A DNA stretch of 64,000 nucleotides from Ridgeia piscesae (Eukaryota; Annelida; Polychaeta; Sabellida; Siboglinidae), in assembly GCA_025642075.2 (NCBI GenBank), contig JAODUO010000038.1, forward strand, positions 387,501-451,500, in the 5' to 3' direction. The notes under the pieces were generated by a model. It did no database searches. It saw only the letters and a list, made by a program, of their open reading frames with translations, and had not been told where the DNA came from. Position 1 is the stretch's first letter. The number at the start of each line of letters is the position of its first letter. A program made the position numbers and the translations under genes. Shown piece after piece: positions 13,238 through 40,999 of the stretch.

Positions 13238-13851
13238 GTAGAACTTTGGGATTTATTTTACTAGACAGCGGGACTAGTAAAGACAAAAGTTTACTAGTCC
13301 GCCAAAAAGTTTACTAGTCCAGCAAATAAAAAAATTAAGTCGGTACAATTTTATTTAAAACTGAAAAACAGTGTTTTGCAACCCCAGTTAAATAGTTAAA
13401 TAACAGTGCAATATTCATAATAATACAGAACTGAAGACGTGATCTGTATTAAAAAACCGCATTTGAAAAAGGATGTACCCATTGCAATATCACACCGGGC
13501 AGCCTACTATTATGAATTTTCTGTGATCATTCCTGAAATTGACCTCATAATAATTATGGTGTTACGAAAACTGCTCTGCTTGACTGTATTAATGGAATTT
13601 ATCAGCAAATGAAGCTGTCACTACAGTAGCCAGTTGTTCACTAGCGACAATTTATCAATGTTTTAATGACTTAGGATTCAGTTATATCCCTGGCCTGTGG
13701 ATGGGTTAAGGTTAGGGTTACTGTGGCTGCTGAGTCTTGGGTGGGGTGGATGACATATTGACTTTAACTAGACAACCGGACTAGTTATTAGGCAGTTTTA
13801 CTAGTGCGCCCTTATCTTTACTAGTGTGCGGACTAATGGGTAATTCTACCG
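13238..13851. mobile_element. Probable non-autonomous DNA transposon
   Basis: The left end has GGTAGAACTT followed by repeated ACTAGT/TTTACTAG motifs. The right end, read in reverse complement, starts GGTAGAATTA and again has ACTAGTAAAG motifs. The 610-bp interval has no coding capacity. The inverted arrangement fits a transposon with imperfect subterminal inverted repeats. Target-site duplication is unclear. Confidence 0.45.
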
Positions 13852-15835
13852 CTGATTTATATTCCATGCATGTGTGGCATTTTGCTTGTATTATTGCAGA
13901 ATATGTCTCCTTTCCAGAATAAATTATCTGGTTATTACAATTATTATTGCAAGTAATTATTGACAACATTGAACAAGTTAAATATGCAAGCACTTATAAT
14001 ACAACCAAGAAGAAGAGACAGAAAGAGATTCCACTCAGTCCAAATAACAGTTGAAAAGTGAAGCCCAGGCATTCAGTAGCATAACCTGGGTCTGCCTAAG
14101 GTATCTATACAGCAGTGCTGTCTTTGATGGTATAGTGCATCAATGTCACTTAAACAGTGCACAAATTATATGTGTACTACAAGTTTACAACAGATGTTAT
14201 TTTGAAGGCAAGTATTTAATCTTCAAATGGGCAAATTTTTTGTATTTGTTTTTTAGTAGCAACTTGTCGGTGAATCAGTATTTGCCGACATTGTTGACAT
14301 ACTTTGTTACTTACTAAAAGCTGCAAGATTTGCACTTTTCTTGCCTGTTGTGCTATCGTTAAAAGGGAAAGCATTAAAGCACACAGTTTAGACCCCTACC
14401 AGTTTGCCATACCGGAGAGGCGCAACTGTCAACAGAGTCACTTAACGCACACGTCCACTTTGAATAACGGGAAACATGATGTAAAATAATATGGCTTAAA
14501 TAGTAAAATAATATGTAGCGATGGATTCGTTACCACTGATTGTGATTCCTGAAGTTTTAGCCAAAGCTACGAAGGCACCGCAAAGACATCAACATTTAAG
14601 AAATAGGTAAATCCTCAAGTTGTTGCATATATAAATAAAGAAATAAGCTTGTTGTAAGCTTGTTATAAGCTTGTTGAAATTGGCAACATTATTTACTGAT
14701 TGTGGTGATTCAAGCACCCAGCATGAATGAAACAATATTGTTCTCAGCATGTTTATTTGTGGATCCATATACACACTGTACAATACATGTTGTTAGTGAT
14801 AGTCTTACTAAGTTGTATGAAGCAGAATTTGGTTCCAAGTGATGTAAATGGTGATTCATCAGTACATATAGATTTTTTGAATTTCATCATGTACGATGAG
14901 TTCTGGCAGCTGAATTTCTCCATATCGTAACAACTGTGTCACTTATATGCCACCTACAAATATATTGTTGGATGTTGATTGGTTTAATTTAATACTAATG
15001 TTTCTTGGAAGTTGGAATATACATGGTTTTATATGAATTTGTTTCTTCAAACTAAGCTGGACTACCGAGGTACTCAGTTAGTTATTTATAAATTCAATAT
15101 GTAATTTATAAATGTCTAAAAAGAATGGTTTACATATAAATGTTACAATTTGACTGTTGACAAACAGCTCATTGTTTAAGGTCATGTGTCATATCAGCAA
15201 TTTGTTCAGAACATTTCTAAAAGTTTGTGTTAGGATTTATTTAAAGTTTAATGGGAGCATTTATAATTCTGTTTAAAAAGTTGCACTTTTGTTGCAAATT
15301 TGCACTTAGATTGTGTTTGTAATATTACTCAATTTTGTGACACACAGAACCTTACCCATTACATTGATGTTTTCCAATGCCTCTAAAACAGGGCTTAAAA
15401 TGATGAGTTTATAGGTTATATAGATTAGTATCTGAAATGTGCTGAATATGTAGATATATCAGCAAATGGTGTCTGTTCATAATTCGATTATACAGGATAG
15501 AGAGGAAGACAGTGAGTATACCTGGTGCACGTAAATTATTATTTTATTTCATAGTCAATTCAGCAGCCAGTGTTTCATGACTGGTACAGAATAATGTAAA
15601 AATTGCTATTAGTATCATCTTACCATCATTGTTAATGATTTCTTGCTTACGAATCATTGTGCTGCTGGCAACGTCATATATTGCTTTAAAGTCCTTGACT
15701 GTGAGATTTTAGCATTATTTTTAAGGGCATGTACATGTAAAGCGCCCTGAATAGTTTTTAACTAGATTTGGCGCTTATAAAACTTTAGTTGTGATCATAA
15801 GCAACATTTTAATAAAGTTGGAAACAAGCGTAGAC
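13852..15835. other. No recognised gene
   Basis: AT-rich sequence with only short open frames. A small triplicate AAGCTTGTT motif occurs at 14645–14676. It is probably intergenic or 5' intron of the downstream zinc-finger gene. Confidence 0.4.
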
Positions 15836-15839
15836 CACG

Positions 15840-15840
<1 letters not shown>

Positions 15841-15910
<70 letters not shown>

Positions 15911-15958
15911 GCACGCACACACACACACACACACCACCACCACCACCACCACACACAA
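15841..15958. repeat. (CA)n with CACGCG and (CAC)n tail
   Basis: About 118 bp of CA repeat ending in a short ACC/CAC trinucleotide run. It lies about 110 bp upstream of the likely 3' splice site of the zinc-finger exon. Confidence 0.96.
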
Positions 15959-16073
15959 CATTTAACAGTTGGCGCATGGAATTGAGTTTGATAAAATATA
16001 CTCGACTCCTTCTCTTCTGAATAAAACCCTAATGTCGTCATGTCTCACAACCGGTTGTTGGTGTTTCAGAGAG

Positions 16074-17561
16074 ATGTCGATGTTCAGCCTAGTGACGGCG
16101 CTCGTGTCACAACACGTCATGGACGAGCTGCGCAGCCACAAGGGCCTGTTGTCCGACCTGTTGAACCGGCAGGCGGACGTCGTGTGCCTGCAGCCGACGG
16201 AGACGATCTGCCTGCTACAGGGCGACTGGGAGAACGTGAAGCACGCCTACATGGTGCTTGAGGAGTTCTACTACAAAGCCCAGGCCCAGAACGCCATCCA
16301 GAGCATGCTGACACCGGCCCACGGAGGCGCGGACGTCATCGTGTACGACGCCGAGCCGGCGCTTGATTATCGCAGCAAGGACCGGCAGAAGACGTCTGGA
16401 AACGACGACAGTAAACCCGTGTACACGGCGCTCATGGACGACCAGAGCAGCTCTCTGGATCTCTCTCGGGGTGGTGGCAGTGTGAAAAGGAAACGACAGA
16501 ATGTTGTTGGCGCTCGGACGTTGGGGGTTGTTACGGGCGCGAGCCAGAGCAGCGCGGATTGTGACGTCAAGTACACGCCGCCGGAACAGAACGTCGTGTG
16601 TCTGAGTGACACATCGGACGACGAATCCGGGTCGAGTGTCGGCCGACAGATGCGAGCAGCGACGGCGAACACGGCGCCCGTGGTGAGCACGACGACGGCG
16701 ATTGACGGCAGTTCCGTCGACAGCTGCGCCGACAGTCCCATGTCGATGGTGAGCGAGACGAAGCCGTCGATGTTACTAGGCGACGCACCGACCGACGAGT
16801 CGGTTCAGCAAGTGCTGGCCAACATGCCGTCGCTCGCCAACATGTTCCCTCAACTGCTCAACGGCGGCGACACGGAGACGAAACCAGGCGACGTGCACGC
16901 CACGTGGACGGGAAGTGACGCCGCGGCCGCCGCCTTCCCGACGACCACCGCTCTGAACCACCAGTCGACGGCGGACGATGATCAGCCGAAGCAGTGCGGC
17001 ATGTGCGAGGCAGTCCTCGGCAGCACGACGTCGCTCCAAGAGCACATCATCGAGGTACACGCCGGCCGCAACCACTGCTGCCTCTACTGCAGCCAGACGT
17101 TCGTGCTCTACACCGACTATGTGCGCCACCAGAAGACGCACCTCGCCAAGTACACGTGCCCGACCTGCGGCAAGGTGTATCGCAGCGACTCCCGCCTCCG
17201 AGAACACATGCGCACGCACGACAAGGACTACGTGAAGGTGTACCACTCGTGTCCGAGGTGCGGTCGACTGTTCACTCACAAGTACAACATGCAGGTGCAC
17301 CTGAAGACGCAGCACTTCGGCTGGCAGACGAACCGTCGCTATTTCTGTAGGCTCTGCGGCGACAAGTTCGCGAAACCGATGCTTCTGCGAGAGCACGAGG
17401 CTCTGAAGCACAACGCGTCGCCGAAGCGGCACCGTTGTAGTGTGTGTGGCGCCGTGCTCAGTAGTTTTGAGAACCTGATGGCGCATCGACGCACGGTCCA
17501 TCGGGAGGACGGCAACGTAGACACGAGCCAGAGTAGTTCGCATGATAATGTACCTGCATAG
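16074..17561 (+). CDS. C2H2 zinc-finger protein, main coding exon
   Basis: A 495-codon frame with strong GC bias. GTGTTTCAG at 16061–16069 looks like a 3' splice acceptor, so the first in-frame ATG of the exon (16074) is chosen; a coding 5' exon is possible. Residues about 15–68 form a compact helix–strand region (motif GDWENVKHAYMVLEEFYY) resembling KH-like folds; that is inference. A long Ser/Thr/Asp-rich linker follows. Six C2H2 fingers occupy residues about 308–476: CGMC, CLYC, CPTC, CPRC, CRLC and CSVC each start one, with matching H-X3–4-H pairs. Several fingers have CX2C spacing, but the linkers are long and not of TGEKP type, so DNA recognition by the whole array is uncertain. The likely role is a nuclear nucleic-acid-binding regulator. 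No orthologue symbol can be given. Confidence 0.85.
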   Translation: MSMFSLVTALVSQHVMDELRSHKGLLSDLLNRQADVVCLQPTETICLLQGDWENVKHAYMVLEEFYYKAQAQNAIQSMLTPAHGGADVIVYDAEPALDYRSKDRQKTSGNDDSKPVYTALMDDQSSSLDLSRGGGSVKRKRQNVVGARTLGVVTGASQSSADCDVKYTPPEQNVVCLSDTSDDESGSSVGRQMRAATANTAPVVSTTTAIDGSSVDSCADSPMSMVSETKPSMLLGDAPTDESVQQVLANMPSLANMFPQLLNGGDTETKPGDVHATWTGSDAAAAAFPTTTALNHQSTADDDQPKQCGMCEAVLGSTTSLQEHIIEVHAGRNHCCLYCSQTFVLYTDYVRHQKTHLAKYTCPTCGKVYRSDSRLREHMRTHDKDYVKVYHSCPRCGRLFTHKYNMQVHLKTQHFGWQTNRRYFCRLCGDKFAKPMLLREHEALKHNASPKRHRCSVCGAVLSSFENLMAHRRTVHREDGNVDTSQSSSHDNVPA

Positions 17562-17976
17562 GCGTTCACAGGTCCGCTGTTGGGACACTTATCGTCCTTT
17601 TAGTCAACATAGTCGAATAACTTGTTCAGAATGGTGCTGGTTTATGAAAAATGTATTTATGTACTTTTGTATTGTCTTTGGAGTCGCCCTACGAATTAAC
17701 TTTACGTGGTTGTAATGGTGGGTGAATTGTTACACACGCAACAAATGATTGTGTGCAAAAGGATAATTTTCACTGGGATATTGTATATCGGGTAAAATAT
17801 CAGTATCGAAATGAACATTTGCAAAGCCAATAATTTCTTTTGCCGAAAGTACACGAAAATGGTTACTGTTACAGCACGTATATAAACATTTCGGCCTGGT
17901 CATGTTCCTGTGCTCCTCCCACTCTGTTTCTGAACGTATTTTAAGAAGCAGGTTAAGACGTCTTTTATCCACCGAC

Positions 17977-18335
17977 GGCTCATCGACGCACAGTTCATCG
18001 TGAGGATGACAACGTAGACACGAATCAGCGTAGTTGGCATAATAATGTACTTGCATGGGCGTTCACAAATCCGCTGGGAACTTTATCCTCGTATTAGTCA
18101 ACTGAGTTACTCAATTGTTATATTTAGTGTACTTTTGTTTTGTCATTGGAGTCGCCGATGAATTATACAGGTCCTACGAATTAACTTAATATGATTGTAT
18201 TGGGCCAGTTGTTACACACACGAAACGTAACGGAATGCAGCAGAGTTATTTTAAATGGGGTACATTAGGTACAATGTCAACAATAAAGGTAATACAAGTT
18301 GCAAAGTCTATAACTACTAGTGCCGAACTTGTTAT
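17977..18335 (+). pseudogene. Decayed tandem copy of the zinc-finger gene 3' end
   Basis: This stretch repeats, about 480–500 bp downstream, the last coding segment and 3' UTR of the zinc-finger gene. It matches 17477–17560 (CATCGACGCAC, CAACGTAGACACGA, ATAATGTAC, GGCGTTCACA, TCCGCTG) and the UTR to about 17850 (TTGGAGTCGCC, CTACGAATTAACTT, GTTACACAC, GCAAAG…CCGAA). The reading frame is not maintained and there are many substitutions and indels, so it is a relic of a partial tandem duplication. Confidence 0.8.
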
Positions 18336-18903
18336 TGTGTAGGCGACGGTCAATGTAATATTGTATCGCCATTGTTTACATTACACTGACAAAACAAGTC
18401 GTTACGTAACATTCTAAAACAAGCATTACATTTACATTGTATGGAGACCTGCATAGAAGATGTAAAAGCATGGCTTTGTAACAAACGATTCGTCAACAAG
18501 CCAGAAGTCATTGTTATCTGTCCACCCAGTCCACTTGCTCCTATTAGTATCAATGCCAGTTTATTGACACTTCAGCCGTTATCAGATATCTCGAATTTGT
18601 TTTCGGTGGCTTCGAAATAGCGAACGTTTGCCGCTACGATTAGTTAATTGATATTACCATGTATCGCGGATTGCAAAGATGTCGGACTGGCTTACCAGTA
18701 ATCCAAAACGCAAACGCTTAATATATGGATTATCTGTGGTAATGTGATCATATTTGTAATAACCGGTCGTCTGGAAATGATTCAAAGGCAGCGATTCGCA
18801 TTGTCTTGCAGATTCGTCGGGGTGTTCGGCAGTCCATGGAAACCATACTGTGCGTCTGCGACAACCACATAGGCTGTCAAGAGCATGATTGAGTACTACC
18901 TAC

Positions 18904-19649
18904 TAAGGATAGGACGAATATTCGATTCGAAATTTCGAATAGTCGAACGTTTTCCCGCTATTCGATTCGAAATTCAAAACTGTGTAGCTATATACGAATT
19001 CATATCACTCGAATATTTTCCTTCATGTCCTCCGCCGCAAAATCGGTTCCGGGCGATCTTTAACTTTGACGACTTAACCATGAAAAAGACTACAACCGCC
19101 AAACTACTCCTTACATATATGTATTCACTAACATTACTTAAACGAATAAACTTCACAAAACAAACTCGCGTAAAACTCGCCGGTAACGCGGTATCTTGCC
19201 GTCGGTGGTGGCTACACGTAGGTTACCGTAATATCGGTATAGTGTCGAGGGGTCTTTTGTTAGTAGTGTCGGATTAAGGTTAGGTTTTCGGGTAAGTTTA
19301 GGAGTAGTTGCAGTTAGCTTAGGCTTTGTTAGGATTACGGTTACTTTAGGGTTAGCATAAAACCGGAATTTGTGAAGGTCGTTTATTTAGCGACGCCTAC
19401 GATAAGTTATCGATGTTACCTTAAGCGCCGAGCTCCGCGTAGATCTCGTCGAGGTTTGCGCGAGTTTGTTTTCGTAATTTTATTCTTTACAGGAATGTAG
19501 ATGATTTTATTTTGTAAGCTAGTGTATGCATATGAACGTAAGATATGTGAGAATAAGTTTGGCGGCTGTAAGAGTCGTTTTCAGTAGGATATTCATTTCG
19601 AGGATAGTCAATTCGATTCGAATGAAATTCCAGATTCGTCCCATCCTTA
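18904..19649. mobile_element. hAT-like non-autonomous element, about 746 bp
   Basis: The left end is TAAGGATAGGACGAAT followed by ATTCGATTCGAA motifs. The right end in reverse complement is TAAGGATGGGACGAAT and is preceded by the same ATTCGATTCGAA motif. Flanks are CTACCTAC (18896–18903) and CTACCTCT (19650–19657), an imperfect 8-bp target-site duplication as expected for hAT transposons. The interior has no transposase. Confidence 0.6.
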
Positions 19650-19659
19650 CTACCTCTGA

Positions 19660-20430
19660 TCCTACGAGAGTACCGTGTGGCATTGATTGCTTCTCCATTT
19701 CGCTCTTCACATTCCCTACACTGAGCAACCGGTTTACTTTTGGAAGTACCGCGGTGTAGAATAAACTGTCTGCGAAGGTAATTTAAGAAACAACGTTCTT
19801 TTTCCAATTAATGGCTTTTACATATCTCACATTGGATATTCAACTATGTTATAACATATTATTGATATTATTATTGCTATTTTAATATTGATGGTATTAA
19901 TAGGTTTTTTTACACTATATTTCAATGTAATTTGTAAATGCAGTACATGCACATATTTTAAACATTATATACCTTATTTATATACAAGTGACATTTTTAT
20001 TTTACAACTATTATTGTTTATCACTTAATGTAAATTAATGTTCAACCATGTATACATGTGCCTCAGTTGAACGAGGTATGTTTTTTTTGTATCCGGATAA
20101 CCAATCAACAGCAAGACTGTTAGTCTGACTTCTCTGACTAGTGCGCCTTTCTATTCCAACTTCGTGACCTCATAAAAGGGAACGCGAGGGGTACTAAAAG
20201 TGGTGCCACCTCACGGGTCTATGCTTAGACCAATCAATAAGTCTATAGTTTCACTTAATATGATCGAAACTAATTGGGAAGTATATGTGTTTGCCACAAA
20301 CAGATGTGGTTTTGATGTTCTACTCTGATGCTGGATAAGAACGATTTTTTAATCGTGATTCAAATAACTTTTATTTTATTCCGCCTTGACGTGTGGTGCC
20401 ATCTGGCGGAACCTGGTTAATCGAATGTTA
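19660..20430. other. No recognised gene
   Basis: AT-rich intergenic sequence. Fragments reading GTGCCACCTCACGG (20203–20216) and GTGGTGCCATCTGGCGG (20392–20408) recur in related form at about 31050 and 31340, so a dispersed repeat contributes here. Confidence 0.35.
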
Positions 20431-20435
20431 TCGTT

Positions 20436-20530
20436 TCGAGGCAATTGCCGGCAATTTGCCAATTGCCGTTTCGAGGGCTGTCCTTGACACCGGATGTAGG
20501 TGGCGACACAGCGGAAGGTGCGCATGTCAG
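20436..20530 (+). promoter_or_regulatory. Candidate promoter elements of the small mitochondrial gene
   Basis: Upstream of the ATG at 20597 are CGGAAG (20512–20517), an ETS/GABP core, and TGCGCATG (20519–20526), close to the NRF-1 site. This pairing is well known in promoters of nuclear respiratory genes. A palindrome-rich block with GCAATTGCC motifs between two TTTCGAGG repeats lies at about 20438–20477. No TATA box is evident. Confidence 0.4.
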
Positions 20531-20596
20531 GTGCGCGTTTAATCAACCAGCGCTTTTTGCCCGAGTCATTTAGTGCGAAGGTTGGAACTGGTAAAG

Positions 20597-22750
20597 ATGC
20601 TTGGACGTATTTTAGCTTCCCGTGCCGCTACGGCCGTCAGCCGGGTGTCGTGTGAGTATGAACAGTATTTTAATGAACAGCACTTATCCTAATGTCATTT
20701 TGTTAACATTTCTATTGAAAATGTTTGAGTAGATGAAAAATAATGTGCCGGCTTTGATGACCTTCGCGACCCTAGCAAATGGGCTTGAGTGCCCGTAAAC
20801 GGACAGTACCTATTTCTAGTTGATGATTTTTTAAATATAAAAATCCTTATATATAATGTGTTATACTGTGTTTATAGATAAATGGCAGATCATTCAATTG
20901 AGCTGAATTAGTGTAGCATTTGAGAATGTTTACTAACATAACAAGAATACATCGTGAACGTGATCTCATTGTTTCGCTAAAATTCGGCGTATATGCCACA
21001 ATAAACAATTCGCAAAGATCGGAATTATAAATGGCTTCGTATGTTGGTTTTACGGTAAGATGAATGGCGTCTTGCGAAGTTTGTTTAAATAATGAGTTTC
21101 GATTCTGGGTAGGCGGCGGGTGGATTGGCCAACAAAAGCTACCGTATTTTATGTCGGCCAGTACATCTTCCGTTGGAGTTCCGTTATTGTTCGACCTACC
21201 TATTTAATATGACCCCATGCCCGCTAAGACATTAACCACTGTTACAAATGATGTAGTCTTTCTTCGGGTGACATGTGCACGGAGTATAACAACCATAAAA
21301 CGTGTTGCACGTGTACGTAAATGTCATGACAGAAGTCGGAAGGACTGTCATAGTCTGATTGATACATTTTTCTTTGGGATTTTTATAGACATTTGACTAA
21401 GTTCTTTCACTATTAAACTAGCAATTACTGTACAGTGCTTTTTGATAATCTTTTACGTAAAACGCCCAAATAAATTAGTAAGAAAAATGGGATATGCTCC
21501 CTAGTTACTGTAGATTTTGGTTTGTGTAATGTTATTGTGCCTATATTTAAAGTCGGCACCTACAGAAGCAATGGGTTTTTAGTAAAAAATTATACCATAA
21601 TAAGTTGCAGAGAACTGAGGATGCCAACCAATTCCCTCAACAACAGAAAACACTTCCAATCACAAAGTTATGTTCTGCCAATGAAAATCTAATAAACCTG
21701 TAGTGCCAAATAGGGTGTATATAATGCTAGATTTTTTATTAAATTAATTAGCATAAACATCTGACAAGTATTGTTTGCACTGACTGCTGTACGTGTAATT
21801 TCCGTGGTAACAATTGATGTGATTGCACGCAGCCCGCAAGATGAGTGGACACACCCCTGCGACGTGGAAAACTGACCTTGAGCTCGCACAGGTGTCTCGG
21901 ACGACCCTCAATGACCTTCCGATTCCAGCCGGTTCGTGGCAGGCGAACTATGCGAAGAAACAAGCGAAATACAACATTCAGCTCGCTCTCGCCTCCGTGC
22001 TGATGAGCTGTACTCTCGTCGTGGTAAGAGCATTTAAATCGTGTTTGTTTGAAATGTCAGGTCTAATAAACAATTGGCTATAATTTTGACAAGGAAAGTA
22101 TATTTTTGTTACTTGAAAATCCAGGCACAAAACATGTTGCAACTTTTGATGGATCTGTGTTGAAATACTAGAAGTTTACTTTTGTGGAGAAATTAATCAG
22201 TAAGAGTCGATGACTCGAACAGAAAAGGCAGTAGTTTTCTCCATCCTCACTGCGGCTGGTAACATTAGTAACTGCTCTACCCCTGTCACGTCCCTTCCAA
22301 AAACTCCTCTTAGCGTCAGGTAGTGAAACGCCCACGAGGAGTGTGGTTGGTCTCCTCCAGGTAATATAATTTTGGGTGATTTCTATCACCAGTTGGTCAT
22401 GTTACATGCAGTGTTTAGGACGTGATTGTGTCATTATATTGGGATTCCCACCAGTTGTGTATGCATCTTCAAATTTGGGTGGGTATTTGCACTGTACTGG
22501 TGGTAGAGACTGGCAAATTCACTTGCTATAATTGTGTAGTTTGATTCCTAAGCTTTATTGTGAAGATCGTCAAGGGGCAGGAATGTAGCGCTACAAACCC
22601 TGGCTTGCAAGGCTAATCCTGCTTCATAAATAACTGCAACTTTGTATTTAACCAAATGTTTGCTTGTTGCAGATGTACAAGTCCGGCGTTCTCTACTTCC
22701 ACAGACACCCGAACCTCAAGAGTCTGTCCATCCACCCAGAGAGGCTGTGA
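20597..22750 (+). CDS. Small mitochondrial inner-membrane protein, three exons
   Basis: Exons 20597–20651, 21833–22023 and 22673–22750 join in frame with GT–AG introns to give 107 residues. The N-terminus (MLGRILASRAATAVSRVSSR) has the Arg/Ala/Ser-rich, acid-free composition of a mitochondrial targeting peptide. The middle contains the segment DLPIPAGSWQANYAKKQAKY (residues 47–65). One hydrophobic span covers about 67–84, followed by a basic tail ending HPERL. Size, presequence, single membrane segment and the NRF-1/ETS-type promoter suggest a nuclear-encoded respiratory-chain subunit, perhaps of the cytochrome c oxidase VII/VIII class. I do not recognise the exact family. An AATAAA lies at about 23021. 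The 3' neighbour AIFM1 is convergent. Confidence 0.75.
22330..22600. repeat. Interspersed repeat, copy 1
   Basis: Lies in intron 2 of the small mitochondrial gene. It shares ordered blocks with 42790–43072: GAGGAGTGTGGT, TTTTGGGTGATTTC, GTGTTTAGG, TTGGGATTCCC, GTCGTGTAT/GTTGTGTAT, GGGTATTTG, TTGCTAT and TAGTTTGA. The two are in the same orientation and about 70% alike by eye. No protein; probably a SINE or MITE family. Confidence 0.7.
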
Positions 22751-24570
22751 GGTGTTTGCTGCTTGGCATATCTAGGAACTGGGCTCAGTATGAGATTTTA
22801 ACAACTATGCCTTAGTGGCATCCCGTTCGCCTGCGTGGCAGAGATGTCTTATTGGCGCTGGAATGTCTACGTGAAAGTGACTGATATATAGAATCATGGA
22901 TACAGGGTTTGGAGAGTATGTTCCAGATGATTTGGATTTTACTATTGTCGTGTCTATAAAGTTGGTTAATGCTAAGTAAGACGTGTCGCTTTTTTGTTTC
23001 TACATAAGCCGGGCCATGTCAATAAAAATGTGGGCGACGGGTTGCCCTTGAATGTAAAATCTGATGTTTTTGTTGTACGCTGATATGGTTTGTTCCATTC
23101 CCTGCATAAGGAATAAGAACCCAGTTATTCATTAAACATTCACTACAAGATTAGGTGTTATAAAAGTTTACCTATAACTATCACAAGTTACAATGATCCA
23201 ATCCAAACTAGCTTCCAACACAACAGCCAATAGCTGCATACTTTAGATGATGTAGCATCATTGCCAGTACAGCACCCCCCATGCCCCAGTGCTAACTGCC
23301 ACAGTAATTATTAATGCCCCCTCGGATTTTTGTTGCATAACTGCAATCAGCAAGATCAGATGTTTGAAATAATAAATGTGTAAAACTGCTAATTCCTAAT
23401 TGTATACATTCAGCTGGTCTGAAGGACCAAACAAGCCAGTTTTAAAGAATGTCTAATAATACCACAATAATGCCAACAAAGGTCATCAGTTATACGAGCA
23501 TACCATACAAGATTAACGAACACAAACAGATTATTGAAAATAATTTAATATACATAATTGCATTAGTTAACACACAGCACCTGGGGTAAGTTTCATATAA
23601 GCATGTGAAGCATCCATCTCTCCCTGTCAATATTTTGTATTTATCAATACATCAAAACTACTCCAATTTAAAAGTGCAATTGGATTTATAGGTAAAAAAT
23701 TTAACTGCTGCAAATGTACATAGACTGGCACGGCTGCCAACATTTCTTCCCACACACTCGGCATTGGTTATGTGTTTTATGTTTCACAATAGATATCGTC
23801 CATTTACTATCAACAAGTTGCCCATGTACGGGCAATGAACAGGCTGGGAGGGGAAAAAGGGTTGGCAGCATGTAACAAGTTTCCCAGACTAGTGCAACCG
23901 CAGCTTTTGAAAATGCACAGAAACATGTCATTCACTATACTTACTGGACAAACATCTATACAAAAACACGTCTCACTTCCAAGATCATCTGTCAGGAATC
24001 ATTTGACAGGTCTCAACAGTGTCGTCATTAACATAAGAACAAGAGAAAGATGGACACCAATGTTGCTGTTTTGGAGATATACTTTCAGCTGGTATTATAG
24101 ATGCCTTAAATTTACAGATATGCACTATAGCTGCTGCCTTAAACGTATTGGTTTCAAGTCAAATGTAACTGAATCCATGCCAAAATACTGTTTCAAATAT
24201 CATTTGATATATATTTTATATTTGAATATTTTTATTTTAAAATATCTGAGTTAATTTTGTGTTTTCCTCAACAAAATCATTCCAGTATGGAAAACAGTAC
24301 ATTTGTATAATGTTCACAAATTCTTTTTAGGAAACATATTTCATATATTACACAGTCTGAACTATCCATGAGACAACATTTACACGATAAAACCGTTCTT
24401 CATATCAAAATGGCGGTGACTGAAAAGCAACGTTTCAAGACGACTTAACGATGAAGAACAGGTTTCAAATTCACTCAAGCCAGAACACATCCACCACTGT
24501 TTTGACTCGAAAAAACGACAGCGCTGCATCCTTAAACTAAGTCTTATATCACAAACTCCAGCGTCTGGCT
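22751..24570. other. Convergent intergenic region
   Basis: Holds the 3' UTR of the small mitochondrial gene (AATAAA near 23021) and that of AIFM1 from the other strand. Otherwise AT-rich with only short open frames, none convincing. Confidence 0.5.
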
Positions 24571-40670
<16,100 letters not shown>

Positions 40671-40689
40671 TTTCGCCTCGTGAAACACA

Positions 40690-40700
40690 ACAGGAAGTGC
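40690..40700 (-). promoter_or_regulatory. Candidate ETS/GABP site at the AIFM1 5' end
   Basis: CAGGAAGTG (plus strand 40691–40699) lies about 21 bp upstream of the AIFM1 ATG. It matches the GABP/ETS core common in TATA-less promoters of nuclear mitochondrial genes. It could equally fall in the 5' UTR. Confidence 0.35.
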
Positions 40701-40999
40701 CCGAATCGCAATCATATGTTTTGCCCCTCCATCTGCGAAGAAGAGTTCAGCGTCGAGGGGTCAGATCGAATTTTCTGCGTGCCGTCAGATTGCGTGAACT
40801 GGAGGAACGCGTTAATAAAGTAATAGAATGTGTTCTTTGGTGCCAATATAGAGAAAAATGGGGAAACATACAAGTGTAGGTAAACATACATATTATGCAT
40901 AGTAGCTACCTTGATTTGAGCTATACATCAGCGGAACGTGTGTCCTTTGCTTTGGTCTTTCAACACAAAAATTATTATTAAATGTCAAAACGATTGATA